A stretch of DNA of 64,000 nucleotides from JAWKWH01 sp963669285 (GTDB lineage: Bacteria > Pseudomonadota > Alphaproteobacteria > Rhizobiales > Rhizobiaceae). The stretch lies in NCBI GenBank assembly GCA_963669285.2, contig CAXXSI010000002.1:124001-188000 (forward strand), written 5' to 3'. Position numbers and translations under genes: made by a program. Below, one piece after another: positions 1 through 7,753 of this stretch. The number at the start of each line of letters is the position of its first letter. Position 1 is the first letter of the stretch. A model generated the notes under the pieces. That model was not told where the DNA came from. It saw only the letters and a list, made by a program, of their open reading frames with translations, and made no database searches.

Positions 1-983
1 GAACGCGCCGTTCGGTCCACCATTCGTCGGGATGAACGAGCCGTGTCTGATCGCTCGGCGCTTTAGCCATTACCTTGGCCGCAGCCACAAATCTGTTCTG
101 CCTGCGCAGGTGCTTTGCCTTGGCAAAAAGATAGCCGGCCGATTGCTGCTTTTGCGGCACCTTGGCAAGCAGTTTTCCCGCACTACCCTTGCGCCGGATG
201 ACTGCGGCCCAAGCGTTGTAGAGCGCTTCCGCGCCCGCCAGTTTTGCTACTCGCCCTGCAGACCGCACCCGGTCATGATAAAGCATCCTCTCCATGCGAA
301 ACCGATGCGCGCCGGAAGGAATGAACTTGCCGAACGATTTGATGATCAGGGCCTCGTCCTTGGCATCAAGCTTGGCAGTACGCCAATAGGACGCCAGCAT
401 TTTGCGCGCTGCTTTCTTGTTGCCGGCCTTGATCAGGGCGCGAGCCAGCACGATGGCGCCTTGCGCGGTTTTCGGCGCGGTTCCACCAAAGGCGCCGATG
501 ACGATTTTCGCAGGCAACTCCTCGCGATAAAGCGCCCTTTCGCTGTTGGCGCGCATGATCGACAGGCCAGGCCATCCAGCAAGTTTTGAAGCAGCCGCGG
601 CGATTTCGCGGCCCGTCACGTCGTTCCCCGCCGCGAAGCGCGATAGACCATTCGATAATACGCCGATCCAGCGAGCTTTCAGAAAGGCGTTTGGCGGCTT
701 TGCGGGCCTTCGCGGTTTCGCCCGCTGACAACGCATCCAGCGCGGTTTTTAGTCTCGCAGTATTGCCGGCGCCCGCTTCCGACCGTGCCACAACGGCCAC
801 TCGGGTCGGCACCGCTGACGTCATCGCATTTCGATCAACGGATCCCGTGATATCTTCGGAAGGGCGTGGCACAGGCAACGGCACGTTAAAGGCGTGCATT
901 TCCAGCCCGTACGCATTTGACACCATGACAACCGAAGCAATTAGCGCCGTCGTTGCAAGCCTATAAAACCTGAACTGTATCAA
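1..983 (-). CDS. Lytic murein transglycosylase, N-terminal part (cut by window edge, one frameshift)
   Basis: Periplasmic peptidoglycan-cleaving enzyme of the soluble lytic transglycosylase (Slt70-like) type. Only the signal peptide and part of the superhelical TPR-like N-domain are in the window; the catalytic domain lies beyond base 1. Translation starts at 983 with a signal peptide ending near AYG-LEM. The frame breaks after ...IIEWSIALRGG. If one base of the CCCC run at 626-629 is dropped, the protein continues with NDVTGREIAAAASKLAGWPG and later ANSERALYRE and DEWWTER, which are typical of the rhizobial family. Either a sequencing error or a real frameshift; I favour an error because the downstream frame stays open with family sequence to the edge. 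Confidence 0.75.
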
Positions 984-1235
984 AACGATATTACCCGTCT
1001 TCTAGCCACCAATTTTACCCGCTCCAGAATATTCTGTTGGCGTGAACAGCGGGTTAAGCAAAGGTTAGCGCAATTGATCAAATTGGTCTCAATCGCCGCT
1101 TACCGACACATTGGTCAAAGATATGGCAACACAATGATGGTCGAATTGGCCAACTTCGGCTGGAATGCGCGCTGTGATTGGGTTAGAACCCGCTGCCCGC
1201 ATCAGTTTCGCGGTAACTAACCGGAGTTAACGACC

Positions 1236-2117
1236 ATGTTCACAGGATCGCTCACAGCGCTTGTCACACCGTTCCAGTCTGACGGAAGCCTGGACGAGAA
1301 AGCCTTTCGCGACTTTGTGAACTGGCAGATCGCCGAGGGAACCAATGGCCTTGTTCCGGTTGGCACGACTGGTGAATCACCCACCTTGTCGCACGATGAG
1401 CATAAGCGGGTGGTCGAAATCTGCGTCGAAACGACGGCGGGACGTGTACCGGTAATCGCCGGTGCGGGTTCCAACAATACGGTCGAAGCTGTCGAACTCA
1501 GCCAGCATGCCGAACAGGCCGGCGCCGACGCGGTGCTGGCCGTAACCCCTTATTATAACAAGCCAAATCAGCGTGGTCTTTACGAGCATTTCGCGCGCGT
1601 TGCCAAAGCGACCAGCCTGCCGGTAATCATCTACAACATCCCGCCCCGCTCGGTGATCGACATGACGCCGGAAACGATGGGTCGGCTCGTCGCCGATTTT
1701 CCCAACATCCGTGGCGTCAAGGATGCCACCGGCAAGGTGGAGCGGGTGAGCGAACAGCGGGCCAGCTGTGGCACCGATTTCATTCAACTGTCCGGTGAAG
1801 ACGCCAGCGCGCTTGGATTCAATGCCCATGGCGGCGTTGGAGCCATTTCGGTGACATCCAATGTTGCGCCGAGACTGTGTGCTGAATTTCAGGCCGCCAC
1901 GCTGAGTGGCAACCAGGCGCGCGCACTTGAACTGCAGGACCTTTTAATGCCGCTACACAAGGCGATCTTCCTGGAAGCCGGCGTGTCTGGCGCCAAATAT
2001 GGTCTCTCAGTATTGGGTCGCTGCGAAAACGTGCTGCGGTCTCCCATGGTGTCGGTCGAAAAGACGGCGGCCGACGCAATTGAGGCTGCCATGCGCCATG
2101 TAGGATTAGTCAACTGA
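1236..2117 (+). CDS. dapA: 4-hydroxy-tetrahydrodipicolinate synthase
   Basis: Condenses pyruvate with aspartate semialdehyde, the first committed step of lysine and meso-diaminopimelate synthesis, in the cytoplasm. The 293-residue TIM-barrel protein has the usual length. Visible motifs are GTTGESPTLS (substrate threonines near residue 44), TPYYNKPNQ, the catalytic-triad tyrosine in YNIPPRS, and the Schiff-base lysine in GVKDATG near residue 161. The ATG at 1236 follows a purine-rich stretch (ccggagttaacgacc). smpB follows 22 bases after the stop, so the two are probably co-transcribed, an arrangement also seen in other rhizobia. Lysine-feedback residues cannot be judged from the sequence alone. 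Confidence 0.97.
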   Translation: MFTGSLTALVTPFQSDGSLDEKAFRDFVNWQIAEGTNGLVPVGTTGESPTLSHDEHKRVVEICVETTAGRVPVIAGAGSNNTVEAVELSQHAEQAGADAVLAVTPYYNKPNQRGLYEHFARVAKATSLPVIIYNIPPRSVIDMTPETMGRLVADFPNIRGVKDATGKVERVSEQRASCGTDFIQLSGEDASALGFNAHGGVGAISVTSNVAPRLCAEFQAATLSGNQARALELQDLLMPLHKAIFLEAGVSGAKYGLSVLGRCENVLRSPMVSVEKTAADAIEAAMRHVGLVN

Positions 2118-2139
2118 CGCCGTAAGCGTCTCTATCATC

Positions 2140-2613
2140 ATGACCAAGGACAAGAAAAACAAAACCAGGCCCGTTGCTGAAAACCGCAAGGCCAGGTTCA
2201 ACTACGAGGTGATGGATACCGTCGAGGCCGGGTTGGTGTTGACCGGCACGGAGGTCAAATCGCTGCGCGAAGGCCAAGCCAACATCCAGGAAAGTTATGC
2301 CGCTGTCGAAGATGGCGAAATATGGCTGATCAACTCCTATGTACCTGAATATCTTCAAGGAAATCGGAACAACCATGAGCCTAGACGGCGCCGTAAACTG
2401 CTGTTGAACAAGCGCGAAATGGCTCGCCTGGCACAGGCCGTCGATCGTGAAGGCATGACCATGGTGCCGCTGAAAATCTATTTCAATGATCGTGGCCGTG
2501 CCAAGCTTCTGTTGGCGATTGCGCGGGGCAAAAAGTTGCATGACAAGCGCGAAACCGAGCGCAAGCGCGACTGGAATCGGGAAAAGGCTCGCCTGATGAA
2601 GGAGCGCGGCTGA
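2140..2613 (+). CDS. smpB: SsrA-binding protein SmpB
   Basis: Binds tmRNA and brings it to stalled ribosomes for trans-translation. The 157-residue length and the motifs NRKARFNYEV, GLVLTGTEVKSLREG and NIQESYA in the OB-fold are diagnostic. The basic C-terminal tail (KRDWNREKARLMKERG) is the part that becomes helical in the decoding centre. It lies 22 bases downstream of dapA. An inverted repeat with 12-bp arms follows within 15 bases of the stop and may end the transcript. Confidence 0.97.
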   Translation: MTKDKKNKTRPVAENRKARFNYEVMDTVEAGLVLTGTEVKSLREGQANIQESYAAVEDGEIWLINSYVPEYLQGNRNNHEPRRRRKLLLNKREMARLAQAVDREGMTMVPLKIYFNDRGRAKLLLAIARGKKLHDKRETERKRDWNREKARLMKERG

Positions 2614-2625
2614 GCGCCACGCATC

Positions 2626-2670
2626 GGGGAATTTTTCCTCGATCAGATCCGTTTACAAGAAAAATTCCCC
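2626..2670. repeat. Inverted repeat with 12-bp perfect arms downstream of smpB
   Basis: GGGGAATTTTTC at 2626-2637 is perfectly complementary to GAAAAATTCCCC at 2659-2670, with a 21-base loop. The position just after the smpB stop suggests a terminator or RNA-stabilising hairpin, but there is no T-tract after the second arm, so it is not a classical intrinsic terminator. Confidence 0.55.
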
Positions 2671-2709
2671 ATATGTCGGATCGGGCTTGTTCAATCCGTC
2701 ATTTAAGCG

Positions 2710-2730
2710 GACCAGTTGACCGAACTGGTC
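2710..2730. promoter_or_regulatory. Palindromic operator candidate upstream of the YCII gene
   Basis: GACCAGTT (2710-2717) and AACTGGTC (2723-2730) form a perfect 8-bp inverted repeat with a 5-base spacer, 54 bases before the YCII start at 2784. The geometry fits a dimeric transcription factor. No regulator gene is adjacent, so the cognate protein is unknown. Confidence 0.4.
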
Positions 2731-2783
2731 AGACGGACCGCGTCGAGTTGCGGTTTTGCCAATTCAAAATAGGGAGAATTTCC

Positions 2784-3092
2784 ATGGCAAAGTATATTTT
2801 TGCGTATCACGGCGGCAAGATGCCCGAGACGCCCGAGGAAGGAGAAAAGGTCATGGCCGCCTGGCAGGCCTGGTTCGAGGGCCTTGGCAGTGCGGTTGTC
2901 GATGGTGGCAATCCTGCGGGCATGTCGAAAACGGTCACCGCCGGCGGCATCGAAGACGGTGGCGGTGCAAATCCGATATCGGGGTATTCGCTGGTTGAAG
3001 CGGAAAGCATCGAGGCGGCTTGCGAGATGGCCAAGGGATGCCCGATTCTCGATCACGGAACCGTCGAGGTCGCTGAAGCGATGGATATGTAG
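2784..3092 (+). CDS. YCII-related domain protein
   Basis: Small (102 residues) cytoplasmic alpha/beta ferredoxin-like protein of the YCII / DGPF family, whose members are dimeric and of uncertain enzymatic role. The sequence begins MAKYIFAYHGGK and keeps the family layout: EEGEKVMAAWQAWF, then VVDGGNP, then GYSLVEAESIEAACEMAKGCP. I chose ATG 2784 because agggag sits 6-10 bases upstream; the frame is open further upstream but without family sequence. It precedes two other small proteins (MAPEG and ABM domain). A palindromic operator candidate lies between it and smpB. Confidence 0.8.
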   Translation: MAKYIFAYHGGKMPETPEEGEKVMAAWQAWFEGLGSAVVDGGNPAGMSKTVTAGGIEDGGGANPISGYSLVEAESIEAACEMAKGCPILDHGTVEVAEAMDM

Positions 3093-3175
3093 TCCAGCAC
3101 CGCATTTGGCGGTACTATCTCACCGGGAACGCCAATTGGCGGTCCCGGAAACCGGACAATAGCGAGGATCGAGCA

Positions 3176-3586
3176 ATGACAACCGAACTTTGGTACCTGT
3201 TTTTAACTTCCGTTCTGCTTGCCGTGCTTTGGATACCTTTCATAGCTGGCCAGGCGACAAAGATCGGCCCGCTTTCCTCGGAAGACTACAAGAACCTGCG
3301 TGATGTCGACACGATGCCGGCCTGGATCCGGCGAGCTAATCGCGCCCATATCAACCTGGTCGAACAGTTCGGTGCCTTTGCCGGCCTTGTTGTTGTCGCT
3401 CACCTGACCAACGTGTCCACAAGCGCAACAGCACTCGCGGCGGCGGTTTTTTTCTGGGCGCGTATCGCGCACGCCGTGGTCATGATTGCTGGTATCGGCG
3501 TCATCATGTTGCGCACGCTTATCTTCTCGGTCGCTTGGCTTTGCCTGATGGTGATGGCATGGGCGATATTGACCGGTGCTACTTGA
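3176..3586 (+). CDS. MAPEG-family integral membrane protein
   Basis: A 136-residue inner-membrane protein with four predicted helices, matching the membrane-associated eicosanoid and glutathione metabolism superfamily as found in bacteria. The family hallmark is the segment with RRANRAHINLVEQFGAF between helices 1 and 2, where Arg, Asn and Glu residues bind glutathione in characterised members. The substrate of this protein is unknown. It lies between the YCII and ABM genes on the same strand and may share their transcript. Confidence 0.75.
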   Translation: MTTELWYLFLTSVLLAVLWIPFIAGQATKIGPLSSEDYKNLRDVDTMPAWIRRANRAHINLVEQFGAFAGLVVVAHLTNVSTSATALAAAVFFWARIAHAVVMIAGIGVIMLRTLIFSVAWLCLMVMAWAILTGAT

Positions 3587-3629
3587 TAACCACAACCATG
3601 AACAATAGTTTTCCAAAGGGAGAAACGCG

Positions 3630-3926
3630 ATGAGCTTGCTGGTCGAATACACCGTCAACGAGGGAAAGGCGGAAGCGCAGGTCGCAGCCTTGAATGCGTT
3701 TGTTGCCGGCCTCAAAGCAATCGGTGATGAGGGCTATCACTATACCGCCTATGAAACCGATGATCCGACCAAGTTCATTGCCGTCCTCGATTTCGCCGAC
3801 GAATCGGCCAAACAGCGTTTTCTGGACAGCGCCCCATTCAACGACTATCGCGACGGCTCCAAGGATCGCTTTCCCGGTCCGCCGTCGACGACCACAATCC
3901 GGCTGGTCGCATCGACGCGCAATTGA
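3630..3926 (+). CDS. Antibiotic biosynthesis monooxygenase (ABM) domain protein
   Basis: A 98-residue single-domain dimeric alpha/beta barrel protein of the ABM / YgiN-like type. Features are the start MSLLVEYTV, a helix containing VAALNAFVAGLK, the strand KFIAVLDFADE, and SAPFNDYRDG. Members act as cofactor-free monooxygenases or as stress proteins; the substrate here cannot be read from sequence. A good Shine-Dalgarno (aaagggag) precedes the ATG. Third in a row of small proteins; the next gene is convergent. Confidence 0.65.
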   Translation: MSLLVEYTVNEGKAEAQVAALNAFVAGLKAIGDEGYHYTAYETDDPTKFIAVLDFADESAKQRFLDSAPFNDYRDGSKDRFPGPPSTTTIRLVASTRN

Positions 3927-3932
3927 CCAAGA

Positions 3933-3946
3933 CCGCCCGAAGGCGG
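3933..3946. terminator. Short hairpin between convergent genes
   Basis: ccgcc-CGAA-ggcgg hairpin lying between the ABM gene stop (3926) and the MFS gene stop (3949). It is a plausible weak bidirectional terminator with a stable tetraloop, but it has no clear U-tract. Confidence 0.3.
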
Positions 3947-3948
3947 GT

Positions 3949-5172
3949 CTAGACCCCGGCCATTGCCGGACGCTCAACCGCCTGTTCACGGATGGGCCAG
4001 TGCACGATGGCGGCGAACAGCCCGAGCGCCACGCCGAGCCACCAGACAGGATCATATGTTCCAAACTGGTCGTAGAGATAGCCGCCAAGCCAGACACCAA
4101 GAAACGATCCGACCTGGTGTGACAGGAACACGATCCCGCCAAGCATGCCCAAATGGCGCGTACCGAACATAATGGCCACGAGCGCGTTGGTCGGAGCGAC
4201 CGTCGACAGCCACAGCAACCCCATGACGACCGCGAAGATGATGACACTTGTCGGCGTCTGGGGCAGCAGCAAAAACGCAGTAACCGCGATTGATCGGCCG
4301 ATATAGAGCAGCGACAGAAAAACCGGTTTGGAGTATTTTTGCCCAATGATACCTGATGCCAGAGATCCGATGATATTGAAGAATCCGATCAGTGCCAGCG
4401 CGATGACCGCATATCTGGCCTCAATGCCGATATCGCCGAGATAGGCGGGGAAATGCGCTGTGATGAAGGCGACCTGAAATCCGCAGACAAAGAAGCCGGC
4501 GACAAGCAGTAAATAGCTTTGATGGGAGAACGCCTCGCGCAGCGCCTGGGCAACCGTCTGTTCCATCTCGTGTCTTGATGTCAGGCCTGTCGCGGCATTC
4601 CCGCGCAGCGGAATTGCAAGAATCGGTATGACAAGCATGAGAGCCGACATCCAAACCAGAGCGTCTGACCAGCCGACAGAATCGATAAGCCCTTGACTTA
4701 AAGGCGCAAAAACGAACATGCCGGCGGACCCGGCAGCAGTTCCGATGCCGAACACCAGACTACGTTGTTCCGGTGCCACATTGCGGGCAAAAGCCGCCAG
4801 GACGATGCCGAAAGAACCGGCCCCGACACCAATACCAATCAGCACGCCGCCGCCGATGTGCAGCATCATCGGGGATGAGGGAACCGCCATCATCACCAGC
4901 CCGGCGGCATAAAGAACACCGCCGAGCGACAGCATTCGCCAGGCGCCGTATTTGTCTGCCAGAGCACCGAATATGGGCTGACTTATGCCCCACAGCAGGT
5001 TTTGAATGGCCATCGCCAGACCGAAAGTCGTCCGGTCCCAGCCGGTATCGGCAAGAAGCGGCAGCTGGAAAAATCCCATTGCCGAGCGGGGGCCGAATGC
5101 TAGAAGCGCAATGATGCAGCCGCAGATAATGATCAGCCAGGGAATGTTGGGTTTGGCTGTGTCTGTAGTCAA
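3949..5172 (-). CDS. MFS transporter
   Basis: Twelve-helix major facilitator of 407 residues in the inner membrane. The loop 2-3 motif appears as GALADKYGAWRML, and the centre has the usual long cytoplasmic loop (RHEMEQTVAQALREAF). The substrate is not recognisable, though the profile resembles YbfB/OxlT-like carriers. The open frame extends upstream to 5310, but that part is not protein-like. I chose the TTG at 5172 because GAGG lies 8 bases before it and the protein then begins with TTDTAKPNIPW and helix 1. Divergent from the ECF sigma gene. Confidence 0.8.
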   Translation of the reverse strand: MTTDTAKPNIPWLIIICGCIIALLAFGPRSAMGFFQLPLLADTGWDRTTFGLAMAIQNLLWGISQPIFGALADKYGAWRMLSLGGVLYAAGLVMMAVPSSPMMLHIGGGVLIGIGVGAGSFGIVLAAFARNVAPEQRSLVFGIGTAAGSAGMFVFAPLSQGLIDSVGWSDALVWMSALMLVIPILAIPLRGNAATGLTSRHEMEQTVAQALREAFSHQSYLLLVAGFFVCGFQVAFITAHFPAYLGDIGIEARYAVIALALIGFFNIIGSLASGIIGQKYSKPVFLSLLYIGRSIAVTAFLLLPQTPTSVIIFAVVMGLLWLSTVAPTNALVAIMFGTRHLGMLGGIVFLSHQVGSFLGVWLGGYLYDQFGTYDPVWWLGVALGLFAAIVHWPIREQAVERPAMAGV

Positions 5173-5273
5173 TTCGCAATCCTCAAGTTGGGGAACCCGA
5201 CAGCGTATCCGATTGGTGTTACGGTACAACCCAGTTCGGCTGAACGATCGTGAAATTTTATGAAACGGACAGG

Positions 5274-5298
5274 GGAATAAATACCGCTGCCATGCGTT
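5274..5298 (+). promoter_or_regulatory. Candidate ECF-type promoter of the sigma/anti-sigma operon
   Basis: GGAAT (5274-5278), exactly 16 bases, then CGTT (5295-5298). This has the layout of alphaproteobacterial ECF promoters (GGAA near -35, CGT near -10) and lies about 80 bases upstream of the sigma gene ATG, as expected for autoregulation. Inference from pattern only. Confidence 0.45.
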
Positions 5299-5380
5299 TA
5301 CATTTCGCAAGCCCGCTCAGGGACTTGCGCTCAGTTGGGTGCTACGCTTCAATCCGGTTTGCAAGAGCGTGTCCTGGACC

Positions 5381-5896
5381 ATGAACGACCGGCAAAAAGC
5401 GATATTGGCAGAAATCCCGCGCCTAAGGCGGTACGCCCGCTCGTTGGTACGTGAATCCGACGGAGCCGATGACCTGGTTCAGGACAGTCTCGAGCGGGCG
5501 TTCGCGCGTATTGCAAATTGGCAAACAGGCGACAGTCCCCGCCGCTGGCTGTTTACGATCATGCACAACATCTTCATCGACCAGATCAGGAAAGATCAGC
5601 GGCGTGGCGAAGTCGTGCCTTTAACCGACCAGGAGGCTGGGCTTGCCAAGGTCAAGGCGGAACAGCACGACAAACTCGTCGCACGCGACGTGATCGACGC
5701 TTTGCAACGGATCGATCCCGACCGCCGTGCAGCACTCACGCTGGTCGCCGTGGAGGGTTTTTCCTACGCCGAAGCGGCGGAGATCCTGCGAGTACCGGCG
5801 GGAACGGTGATGTCGCGCATAGCTCGCGGCCGCAACGAATTGCGTGAAGCGCTGAACGAAGGCACCCGGAACAGGGCGATCAGGGTGGTGGAATGA
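5381..5896 (+). CDS. ECF-family RNA polymerase sigma factor
   Basis: A 171-residue group-4 sigma factor with region 2 (ARSLVRESDGADDLVQDS, then a TW-like FTIMHNIFIDQIRK segment) and region 4 (FSYAEAAEILRVPAGTVMSR, a helix-turn-helix). There is no region 3. ATG 5381 gives the normal start MNDRQKAILAEIPRLRRYA; an upstream in-frame start at 5339 adds 14 non-conserved residues. Its stop overlaps the anti-sigma gene start by 4 bases (ATGA), so the two are translationally coupled. A GGAAT-N16-CGTT sequence upstream suggests autoregulation. The stress signal is unknown. Confidence 0.9.
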   Translation: MNDRQKAILAEIPRLRRYARSLVRESDGADDLVQDSLERAFARIANWQTGDSPRRWLFTIMHNIFIDQIRKDQRRGEVVPLTDQEAGLAKVKAEQHDKLVARDVIDALQRIDPDRRAALTLVAVEGFSYAEAAEILRVPAGTVMSRIARGRNELREALNEGTRNRAIRVVE

Positions 5897-6678
5897 CAAA
5901 TAGTAAAACATATTCCGATACCGATCTGCACTTGGCGCTCGATGGCGAAATGCCGGCAGAGCAAAGAGCCGAATTTGATCGCTGGCTTGAGCAAAATCCG
6001 AAGGAACAGGAGCGATTCCAGCAATTTGAAACGGATCGCAAGGCGCTGAAATCCGCGCTAGACCCGGTTCTCGAAGAACCGATCCCGTCGCGTCTGACAC
6101 GCATTCGCGCCACCGCCAACGACAATTCGGCCACCGCCTCGCGCTGGCTGATGGCCGCCGCGGCAGTGTTGCTGTTCGCCGCCGGTGGTGCTGCGGGATA
6201 TTTGGCGGGTGCGCGACTGCCGGCAGCGCCAAACGAAGCCAGCCTGCTGGCCGACAATGCGATTGCGGCGCACGTGATCTATGCCGCCGAAAAGCGTCAT
6301 ACCGTCGAAGTCGGGGCCAACGAGAAGGATCACTTGGTTGCATGGCTTTCCAAGCGGGTGGGCTTGAGCCTCGTTGCTCCGGATCTGGAAAAGTACGGAT
6401 TCTCACTGGTCGGCGGCAGGTTGCTGCCGTCCGGCGCCCGTGCGGCTGCACAGTTCATGTACGAAAATACCGGTGGTGACCGGATTTCGCTCTATGTCAC
6501 CACCGTCGACAACAAGGACGAAACGGGATTTCGGCTTGTCGAGGAACGCGGCGCGCGCGCGTTCTACTGGCTCGACCACGGCTATGCCTGTGCGGTGACC
6601 GGCAGTCTCGCCGAAGACGAGCTTTTGAAACTGTCCCGCGATGCCTACCGGCAACTGGTCAGCAGCGACGACTGGTAG
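5893..6678 (+). CDS. Membrane-anchored anti-sigma factor
   Basis: 261 residues: a cytoplasmic N-domain of about 80 residues that should bind the sigma factor, one transmembrane helix at about 85-105 (LMAAAAVLLFAAGGAAGYL), and a periplasmic domain containing FSLVGGRLLPSG, which is typical of this anti-sigma family. The N-domain lacks the H-x3-C-x2-C zinc motif of ZAS proteins, so it is the non-zinc type. The start overlaps the end of the ECF gene, making a two-gene regulatory operon. Confidence 0.88.
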   Translation: MTNSKTYSDTDLHLALDGEMPAEQRAEFDRWLEQNPKEQERFQQFETDRKALKSALDPVLEEPIPSRLTRIRATANDNSATASRWLMAAAAVLLFAAGGAAGYLAGARLPAAPNEASLLADNAIAAHVIYAAEKRHTVEVGANEKDHLVAWLSKRVGLSLVAPDLEKYGFSLVGGRLLPSGARAAAQFMYENTGGDRISLYVTTVDNKDETGFRLVEERGARAFYWLDHGYACAVTGSLAEDELLKLSRDAYRQLVSSDDW

Positions 6679-6773
6679 GCCGGTTGCCGCATAAGCCGTT
6701 TCGGCCTCTCCGCAATGTGAGTTGCGCTTATGGTGATTTGGTTTCACAGTATGGGCCGCGACAGGTCGCTGTG

Positions 6774-7157
6774 ATGGAAAAGACACGAAACATCGCCTTT
6801 TTCTGTGTCGGGCGCGCCGTTTTCTTCGGTTCCCTTGCCATTTGCTGCGTCATGCTGGCGTTCTCGTTCCATCCGGTCATGTCGTTTCGCGCCGGCGCCA
6901 TTATGGCGTTAATGATGACCGCGATCTTGCTGTGGTACGCGATGACCGCGCCGAGACGACCGCCGAAACGAACGGAAGTCTGGATCTACCTGGACGAAAA
7001 GACACGACCGATGAACGATCATGCCCGCCGGGTCTTTTCGGGCGTCATGAGGGAAGTCTACGGGCTATATGCCCGCGCTGCGTTCAAGGCGTCGGTCGGT
7101 TTCTTCGTTGTCTCTGTTGCGCTACAGCTGTTCGGCGTCGGCCCGGTTTATCGCTGA
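6774..7157 (+). CDS. Hypothetical membrane protein, three predicted helices
   Basis: 127 residues, function not recognised. Two hydrophobic helices near the N-terminus (about 10-30 and 35-55), a polar loop RRPPKRTEVWIYLDEKTRP, an amphipathic segment with ARRVFSGVMREVYGLYARAAF, and a last helix ending at LQLFGVGPVYR. ATG 6774 is preferred; the open frame upstream to 6684 is not protein-like. Its 3' end overlaps the convergent HD hydrolase gene by 10 bases. Confidence 0.6.
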   Translation: MEKTRNIAFFCVGRAVFFGSLAICCVMLAFSFHPVMSFRAGAIMALMMTAILLWYAMTAPRRPPKRTEVWIYLDEKTRPMNDHARRVFSGVMREVYGLYARAAFKASVGFFVVSVALQLFGVGPVYR

Positions 7158-7753
7158 GCGTCGAGTTGTTTGAAACGACTTAGGAACATCCGTTCGACTT
7201 TCTTGGCGGGCGTCGGCGTCAGGTCGAAATGATCCGCGCTGAAACCCCTGGGACGGCCGAAATATTTTGCAGCTTCGGTGTCCGAGAAGCCGGCAAGTTC
7301 GCGCGCTTCGAACCACGCGGCGATCTGGTCGGCCCGCTTGATGGATCGTTTCAATGTCGCCGCCGGCTCGGCAGGCAGCGAAAAACGCAGGTGAATGGCC
7401 GCTTGTAGGCGCGCCTCGACCGCCTTGTATCCGCCGCCGACAACGGCCTTGAACGGCGAAATCATGTCGCCGATGACATATTCGGGCGCATCGTGAAGCA
7501 GACAGGTCAGGCGCTGGTTGGCGCTCGCTCCGGGTTGGATAAGCTGAAAGATGTCGTCGACCAGCAGCGAGTGCTGGGCCACCGAAAAGGCGTGATCGCC
7601 AACCGTCTGCCCGTTCCAGCGTGCGACACGCGCCAGCCCATGCGCAATGTCGGTGATCTCGATATCGAGTGCGGACGGGTCGAGAAGATCGAGGCGCCGG
7701 CCGGAAATCATCCGTTGCCAGGCCCTTGCCGGCGCGCCTTTTTTGTCGGCCAT
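7148..7753 (-). CDS. HD-domain hydrolase (YfbR-like)
   Basis: A 201-residue metal-dependent phosphohydrolase of the HD superfamily. The metal ligands are seen in FSVAQHSLLV (His), CLLHDAPEYVIGD (the HD pair) and KRADQIAAWFEA (late Asp). The pattern matches YfbR-like 5'-deoxynucleotidases, so dephosphorylation of deoxynucleoside monophosphates is likely but not proven. The start codon overlaps the stop of ygfZ by one base, so translation is probably coupled. Confidence 0.8.
   Translation of the reverse strand: MADKKGAPARAWQRMISGRRLDLLDPSALDIEITDIAHGLARVARWNGQTVGDHAFSVAQHSLLVDDIFQLIQPGASANQRLTCLLHDAPEYVIGDMISPFKAVVGGGYKAVEARLQAAIHLRFSLPAEPAATLKRSIKRADQIAAWFEARELAGFSDTEAAKYFGRPRGFSADHFDLTPTPAKKVERMFLSRFKQLDAQR

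Noticed and set aside
3579..4346. A 255-codon minus-strand frame overlapping the ABM gene and the MFS gene
   Set aside because: Low-quality Arg/Cys-rich translation in the wrong frame of two well-supported genes.
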